This document shows, piece by piece, positions 59,496 through 64,000 of a stretch of DNA of 64,000 nt. Source of the stretch: Fen-330 sp050008465. GTDB taxonomy: Bacteria > Acidobacteriota > Terriglobia > Bryobacterales > Bryobacteraceae. Position 1 is the stretch's first letter. Each line of letters starts with the position of its first letter. A program made the position numbers and the translations under genes. Location: NCBI GenBank assembly GCA_050008465.1, contig JBEKMO010000020.1, positions 1-64,000 on the forward strand, read 5' to 3'. Under the pieces are notes generated by a model. The model ran no database searches. It had not been told where the DNA came from and saw only the letters and a list, made by a program, of their open reading frames with translations.

Positions 59496-61523
59496 CTATT
59501 CCCCGAACCCCAGCTCCTTCACCACCCGCTCCGCTTTGTACACCTTCCGTAGCGCCTCGATGATCCCCTGGCTCGCCACGTGTACCGCGCGGCCCTCCAC
59601 CTCGTCGTACACGAAGCGGTTTGCCATCGCCTCCAGGTTGCTGTCGAAGATGATCCCAACCACTTCGCCCTTCAGGTTCACCGTCGGGCTCCCCGAGTTG
59701 CCCCCGATGATGTCGCAGGTGCTCACGAAATTGAACGGCGTCTTGTGCGCGAGCGCGCCCTTCGCCTTCATGAAGCTCTCCGGCAGCCGGAACGGCTCCT
59801 CCTTCGTGGCGTGCGCATACATCCCGGCGAAATCCGTGGCGTAGGGGATCTTGCCGTACCCTTTCACCGGCCCGTAGGACAGTCGGAGCGTGCCAGTCGC
59901 GTCCGGGTACTCGGTGGCTCCGTAAATCGCAAATCGCGCCTGGGCGATCTTTGTCGCATTGGCCCGCGTCACCGCCTCCAACTCGTCCTCCAGTCGCTTC
60001 CGGACCGCCCGCGCCTCCTCGTCCAGCGCCCGCACCAGCCGGATCATTCCGTCCTCGGAGTTCTTCACCGCCTCCACGCTCGCCGCCAGCCGCTTCCGCT
60101 CCGCGACGTCCTTCAGCTTGCTGGTCGTGACATAGTGTTCCGCGGCCTGCCACGCGTCCCGCCCCGCCAACACCGCCTCGACCGTCGCGTTCCCCGGTCC
60201 AAGCTGCTCCCGGAGGAAGTGCAGGTAGTTCGCCAGCACCGCAATCTCGACCCCATCCGCAATCGGCGCCGGCGAATACAGCCGCAGCGCCAGCGACGGG
60301 AGCGCCGCGTCGGTGTACTCCCGCAGCCGCTGACCGTTGGGCTTGGCTTTCTCCTCCGGCAGCCGCAGCACGCTGCGCGCGATCCGAAACAGGTCGGAAT
60401 ACCGCGGCCCGCCCTCCAGCGCATAGTATGCCTTCTGGATCGGCGCCCATTTCCGGTGCGCCGCCGCGATGGCCTCCCACGCGTCGCCCACTTCCTGGCG
60501 CAGCTTCGCGTTCCGCTCGATAGCCGCTCGCAGTCTGTCCTCCCGCGCCTTCTTTTCCTCGAACAGTTTCGCCGTCTTGAGCCCCTTGTATTCCCACGTG
60601 CGCGCTTTATAGGTGTTCTCCGCGCCGAACAGCTTGTCCCTCGACACCCGCTTGTTCTCCGCGTTCTGGGCGCCGAAACTCTTCAGCGTCTTGATCACCG
60701 ACTCCACGTAGCCGAGCGCCAGCGGATACTCCGTGTCCCGCTCATACTCCAGTTGCGCGTAGGTGACGAACCGGTCCGTGGACGCCGGGTTGCCCGAAAC
60801 GAACGTCAACTCGCCTTCACGCACGCCCTCCCGGCTCCACTTCAGGTAGTTGGGAGTCGCGGCCGGCCGCCCCTTTTCGTACGCTCGCAGGAAGGTGATG
60901 TCCAGGTCGTAGCGCGGATACGTGAAATTGTCCGGGTCGCCCCCGAAGAACGCGATCGCCTCCTCCGGTGCGAACACCAGCCGGACGTCCGTGTACTTCT
61001 TGTACTCGTACAGGTTGTATATCGCTCCCGAGTACAGCGTCACCACCTCACATCGGTTCCCTGCTTTCGCGCCGCACTCGTTCTCGATACGCGCCTGGGT
61101 TGCCCGCCGCTCCCGGTTCGCTTCCGGCGTCCCCGGCTGCGCCTGCACGCCCGCGTTCACTTCCTTGGTCACGTCCGCGATCCGCTCGAGCACGCTGGCC
61201 TCGGTGTCCGGGCACTTCAGCTCCTCGGCCTCGGTCTCTGCGTAGAAGCCGTTCGCCATGTAATTGTGCTCTTTCGAGCTCAGCTTCTGGATGCAACCCG
61301 AGGCCACGTGGTGGTTGGTGAAAATCAGCCCCACCGGTGAAACGAACGATCCCGACGCCCCCAGCCGCACCGACGCCAGCCGCAGATGATTCAGGAACTC
61401 CTCCGTCACCCCGAACCCATACTTCTTATTCACCTGCTCCTTTGGGAACTGGGTGAACAGCCACATCCCCTCGTCCGCCCAGCCGCAAACCGACCAGAGT
61501 AGAACCAACACCACGCGCTTCAT
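59496..61523 (-). CDS. S46 family dipeptidyl-peptidase
   Basis: A 675-residue secreted serine peptidase with a signal peptide (1-16). Catalytic residues fit DPP7/DPP11: His in FTNHHVAS (71-72; the family often has TNHHC), Asp in YPRYDLDITFLR (206-208) and Ser610 in GGNSGSP. The helical insertion between (about 300-530) is the S46-specific cap that recognises the peptide N-terminus. Other marks: DEGMW after the signal, GGDPDNFTYPRYDLD. Cleaves dipeptides from peptides in the periplasm, for protein catabolism. Confidence 0.93.
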   Translation of the reverse strand: MKRVVLVLLWSVCGWADEGMWLFTQFPKEQVNKKYGFGVTEEFLNHLRLASVRLGASGSFVSPVGLIFTNHHVASGCIQKLSSKEHNYMANGFYAETEAEELKCPDTEASVLERIADVTKEVNAGVQAQPGTPEANRERRATQARIENECGAKAGNRCEVVTLYSGAIYNLYEYKKYTDVRLVFAPEEAIAFFGGDPDNFTYPRYDLDITFLRAYEKGRPAATPNYLKWSREGVREGELTFVSGNPASTDRFVTYAQLEYERDTEYPLALGYVESVIKTLKSFGAQNAENKRVSRDKLFGAENTYKARTWEYKGLKTAKLFEEKKAREDRLRAAIERNAKLRQEVGDAWEAIAAAHRKWAPIQKAYYALEGGPRYSDLFRIARSVLRLPEEKAKPNGQRLREYTDAALPSLALRLYSPAPIADGVEIAVLANYLHFLREQLGPGNATVEAVLAGRDAWQAAEHYVTTSKLKDVAERKRLAASVEAVKNSEDGMIRLVRALDEEARAVRKRLEDELEAVTRANATKIAQARFAIYGATEYPDATGTLRLSYGPVKGYGKIPYATDFAGMYAHATKEEPFRLPESFMKAKGALAHKTPFNFVSTCDIIGGNSGSPTVNLKGEVVGIIFDSNLEAMANRFVYDEVEGRAVHVASQGIIEALRKVYKAERVVKELGFGE

Positions 61524-61598
61524 AACACCTCCCGACGAATCAGGATACCAGAGCGCTCAGCCTGCCCGGCGCCAACTGCGCTATATTAGTCCTTTCCC

Positions 61599-62345
61599 AT
61601 GTGTAGACTCTCCTCGATCCCGATTTTGCTCTGCCTGCTCCTGCCTGCCTGGGCGGCCGACCAGCCTCAGCAGCCCGGCATCACCCGCGAGCAGGCCGAT
61701 GCCATCCTTAACGAGCTCAGACTGATCCGTCAGTTGCTCGAGAAGCAGGCCCGCCCCGCCGCTCCGCAACCCCAGCACCCCGCCGAAGGGGAAAGCCCTG
61801 CCAAACTCAAGCTCGACAACCCCAACTGGCTGGGCAAGAAGGACGCACCCGTCACCGTGGTCGAGTTCACCGACTACCAGTGCACCTTCTGCCAGCGCTT
61901 CCACATCGTCACCTTCCCCGAGATCCGCAAGCGCTATATCGACACCGGCAAGGTACGCTTCCTCAGCCGCGACTTCCCGCTCGATTTCCATGTCAACGCC
62001 TTCCACGCCGCCGAAGCCGCCCGCTGCGCCGGCGAACAGGACCAGTTCTGGAAGATGCGCGATCTCCTGGTCGCCAATCCCAGCCGCCTCAGTGAGAATG
62101 ACATCCTGATGCATGGCGAGAGCCTCAGCCTGAAGATGGAGCCGTTCCGGACCTGCCTCTCCAGCGGCAAGTACCGCGAGGCAATTCAGAAGGACATGGC
62201 CGAGGCCACGTCCCTAAACATCTCCGGCACCCCCAGTTTCATCATCGGCCGCACCACTCCCGATGGCGTCGATGGGGCCATCCTCGTGGGCGCGCAGCCC
62301 GTGGAGGCTTTCGAGGCCAAGTTCAAGGAACTCGGGTTGAAGTAG
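61599..62345 (+). CDS. DsbA-like secreted thiol oxidoreductase
   Basis: A 248-residue protein with a signal peptide (1 to about 20), a short helical linker with a Pro-rich stretch (about 53-65), and a DsbA/thioredoxin_4 domain with the motif CTFC (Cys95, Cys98) in VVEFTDYQCTFCQRFH, and the cis-proline loop SGTPSFIIG. Likely forms or isomerises disulphides in the periplasm. The next gene starts at the base after its stop. Divergent from the S46 gene (75 bases). Confidence 0.92.
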   Translation: MCRLSSIPILLCLLLPAWAADQPQQPGITREQADAILNELRLIRQLLEKQARPAAPQPQHPAEGESPAKLKLDNPNWLGKKDAPVTVVEFTDYQCTFCQRFHIVTFPEIRKRYIDTGKVRFLSRDFPLDFHVNAFHAAEAARCAGEQDQFWKMRDLLVANPSRLSENDILMHGESLSLKMEPFRTCLSSGKYREAIQKDMAEATSLNISGTPSFIIGRTTPDGVDGAILVGAQPVEAFEAKFKELGLK

Positions 62346-63584
62346 GTGCGGCTGATCCGGATCTCGCTGACCATTTACCTGGTCGCCCTCGCGATCCGCC
62401 TCACCCTGGTTTTTGGCTTCCACCGTTACGAAATCGGCCGGCCCGAGCCGGTCCGCATTGCCATCTCGCTGGCCAGAAACGGCTCATTTGCCGATCCCCA
62501 TGCCACCCCCACCGGACCCACCGCTCAGATAGCTCCGCTCTATCCCCTCTTCCTCTCGCCCCTCTACGCCCTCTTCGGCGACACCCGCGCCGCCGACTTC
62601 GCCCGCATGATCCTCGCCGCCGCCGTCGCTTCCGCCGAGTACGCCCTGCTCCCCTGGGTCGCGCAGTCGCTGGGCATCGGCCTCCTTCCGGGCATTCTGG
62701 CCGGCGCCGCCGGCGCCCTGGTCCCCTGGCACTTCTGGCCAGAGTGCATGGGGGATTTCGAGGCTCCCTGGGTCGCGGTTTTCCTCGAGCTTTCGGTCAT
62801 CTTCTTCGCGCGCTTCTTGGCCGCCCCCTCCCTTAAGGTTGCCTCAGACCTCCGCGCGGGCTTCTGGTGCGGCCTCGGCCTTCTGCTGGCCCCCAACGTC
62901 CTACCCGTTCTGCTCGGCTTGCTGGCGCTGGCCATCTGGCGGCTCCGCAAGCCGCTCCTGCCCTGGATCGCCCTCGCGGCCGCCGCCGCCCTGCTGACCA
63001 TCTCCCCCTGGCTCCTGCGCAACTACCTGCAACTCGGCGGGTTCTTCTTCATCAAAGATACTCTCGGCCTCGAGCTTTACGTCTCCAACCACGATCGCGC
63101 CGTTCCCGACGTCGAAGAGGCTCTTCAGGCGCCCTTTCACTGGCTCGAGCACCCGCATGCCAACCCCGCCGTCGCACGCGAGATCAGGCAGCGAGGCGAA
63201 CTCGCCTTCAACCACGAGCGGCTTCGCCGCGCCCTGGATTGGATCGGCCACCACCCCCGCGAGTTCCTCATGCTGAGCGCCGCGCGGGTACGCAATTTCT
63301 GGTTCCCTGTGCTGCGCCACCCCATCCACCGGTACGCCCTCTGGACCTTGAACCTGCTCGCGCTCGCCGGACTTGTCCTGCTCACGCGCCGCAATCGGTG
63401 GGCCGCTCTCCTGCTGGTTTCTGTTCTGCTGACCTTTCCGGTTCCCTACTATTTCGTCTACAACTACCTGCGCTATCAACACCCCATCTACTGGATACTG
63501 CTGCTGCTGGCCGCCTGCCTGGGACAGGCGGTTTGGTCCGCCGCCAGAGTTCGCTACAGCCCCCGTACCACTCCGATCACCTGA
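62346..63584 (+). CDS. Membrane glycosyltransferase-like protein (GT39/PMT type)
   Basis: A 412-residue protein with about ten membrane helices. The first helix is followed by a periplasmic loop with RYEIGRPEPVRIAISLARNGSFADPHATPTGPTAQIAPLYPLFL, the layout of polyprenol-phosphate sugar-using GT-C enzymes; a conserved acid is seen in ECMGDFEAPW. GTG 62346 directly follows the DsbA-like stop. Sugar and acceptor unknown. The 3' end overlaps the convergent membrane gene by 31 bases. Confidence 0.75.
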   Translation: MRLIRISLTIYLVALAIRLTLVFGFHRYEIGRPEPVRIAISLARNGSFADPHATPTGPTAQIAPLYPLFLSPLYALFGDTRAADFARMILAAAVASAEYALLPWVAQSLGIGLLPGILAGAAGALVPWHFWPECMGDFEAPWVAVFLELSVIFFARFLAAPSLKVASDLRAGFWCGLGLLLAPNVLPVLLGLLALAIWRLRKPLLPWIALAAAAALLTISPWLLRNYLQLGGFFFIKDTLGLELYVSNHDRAVPDVEEALQAPFHWLEHPHANPAVAREIRQRGELAFNHERLRRALDWIGHHPREFLMLSAARVRNFWFPVLRHPIHRYALWTLNLLALAGLVLLTRRNRWAALLLVSVLLTFPVPYYFVYNYLRYQHPIYWILLLLAACLGQAVWSAARVRYSPRTTPIT

Positions 63585-64000
63585 CCCCCAAACTGCGCGC
63601 CCACCCGCAGCGTCACCAGCGCCAACGGCAACGCCAGCACCTTCCGTCGCGTTTCCAATCCCTTCATCGCCAGCAACAGCAGCAGCGGCGAAAACACCCG
63701 GCCGAAGCCGAACACGTGCGACCAGACGTCCGCCGACCCGGTTTGAATCGCCAGCAGGCAAAACAGCAGCGCCGCTATCTCGACCGCGCCATCGCGCCGC
63801 CGCAGCCACAGCCGGATGCCCAGCACCAGCGCCAGCGCGATGCCCGCCAGCGACACATAGTCGAGCGCGATGACGAACCAGGGCAGTGGGGTTCCCGGCG
63901 GATATACCAGTGGATGGAGCACGCGCCGGATGAACCCCGCCAGAGGCACGTTCTCCACGAAACCCCACCAGTCCCACACCCCCGTCTGCGTACGGGCCGC
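63554..64000 (-). CDS. C-terminal part of a polytopic membrane protein (runs off the window)
   Basis: The frame is open to the window edge (149 codons incl. stop), so the gene begins outside; a GTG at 63979 is not needed as a start. The visible part has three or four membrane helices (ALDYVSLAGIALALVLGIRLWL, VEIAALLFCLLAIQTG, FGRVFSPLLLLLAMKGL) and a motif NVPLAGFIRRVLHPLVYPPG. The pattern, ending with FGFGRVFSPLLLL, recalls bacterial membrane glycosyltransferases of the GT-C kind, but this is only an impression. Confidence 0.6.
   Translation of the reverse strand, partial: AARTQTGVWDWWGFVENVPLAGFIRRVLHPLVYPPGTPLPWFVIALDYVSLAGIALALVLGIRLWLRRRDGAVEIAALLFCLLAIQTGSADVWSHVFGFGRVFSPLLLLLAMKGLETRRKVLALPLALVTLRVGAQFGGQVIGVVRGL

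Noticed and set aside
59580..61340. Long open frame of 586 codons on the plus strand
   Set aside because: It is the antisense shadow of the S46 peptidase, rich in Arg/Leu/Val/Gln as usual for such frames in high-GC DNA; the minus strand has signal peptide and catalytic motifs.

Overview
The window is high-GC bacterial DNA, most likely from an Acidobacteriota genome of the Bryobacterales/Solibacterales type. The grounds are a pair of 'VWFA-related' secreted proteins, a DUF2911 protein, carboxypeptidase-regulatory-like secreted proteins, several dispersed palindromic repeat families including one read as 'PHGRGSD' inside a gene, and overall base composition. This placement is an inference from gene families, not from a marker tree. 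Genes are tightly packed. The largest gene-free gap is about 260 bases (25361-25619), which holds a sigma-28-like promoter and otherwise nothing I can recognise. I saw no tRNA, rRNA, CRISPR array or insertion sequence.

Layout. 1-1731 (minus): kdsB-pyrG, CMP-KDO and CTP synthesis, coupled by an 8-base overlap. 1912-6689: two VWFA proteins, an SDR oxidoreductase, a response-regulator/SpoIIE phosphatase and a YwaF-like membrane protein. 6807-16323: a respiratory complex I operon in the order nuoC-D-I-J-K-L-M-N-H plus a 39-residue membrane protein. nuoB lies alone at 24073, and nuoA, E, F and G are not in the window. 16347-23996: a secreted transglutaminase-like protein, an orphan antitoxin, DUF2911, MFS, DUF2461, murB and malQ. 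24661-35053: a flagellar export and regulation cluster (flaG, flgM, a mini-gene with only a hook-protein C-terminus, two FliN-like proteins, fliO-P-Q-R, flhB-A-F, fliA). It encodes sigma-28 and its anti-sigma factor and carries sigma-28-like promoters before flaG and flgM. 34986-38720 (minus): four overlapping genes for an ECF sigma factor, a zinc-finger/HEAT anti-sigma factor, a DUF4097 protein and a double-PDZ protein. 38842-43187: ribosomal protein S1, then a histidine kinase/NtrC-type regulator pair.

43263-47140 looks like an accessory conflict or defence module: a 989-residue protein joining an HD phosphohydrolase to an HSP90-like ATPase, followed by an overlapping MNT nucleotidyltransferase/HEPN pair. 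47183-52884 holds a stand-alone Clp-type AAA+ ATPase, DUF5680, a redoxin-TlpA-pteridine-reductase-like operon, small secreted beta-sandwich proteins, a LysW-like acidic zinc ribbon and DinB. 52895-59365 (minus) carries a hybrid histidine kinase, a TIR-NB-ARC-TPR protein (a bacterial NLR-like STAND ATPase) and a large GNAT-like protein. 59496-64000: an S46 peptidase, a DsbA-like protein and membrane glycosyltransferase-like proteins.

The strongest signal of something new is in the TIR-NB-ARC-TPR gene. Its six 42-residue repeats are nearly identical in DNA, yet differ at a few fixed codons, almost always changing the amino acid. This is the pattern of a recognition surface diversifying by repeat duplication. 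The HD/HSP90-like protein with MNT/HEPN is the second candidate. Several repeat elements also sit inside otherwise compact operons: two copies of an ATTGACGATT inverted array (nuoI/nuoJ and fliP/fliQ), a hairpin mosaic before fliA, and palindromes inside reading frames.
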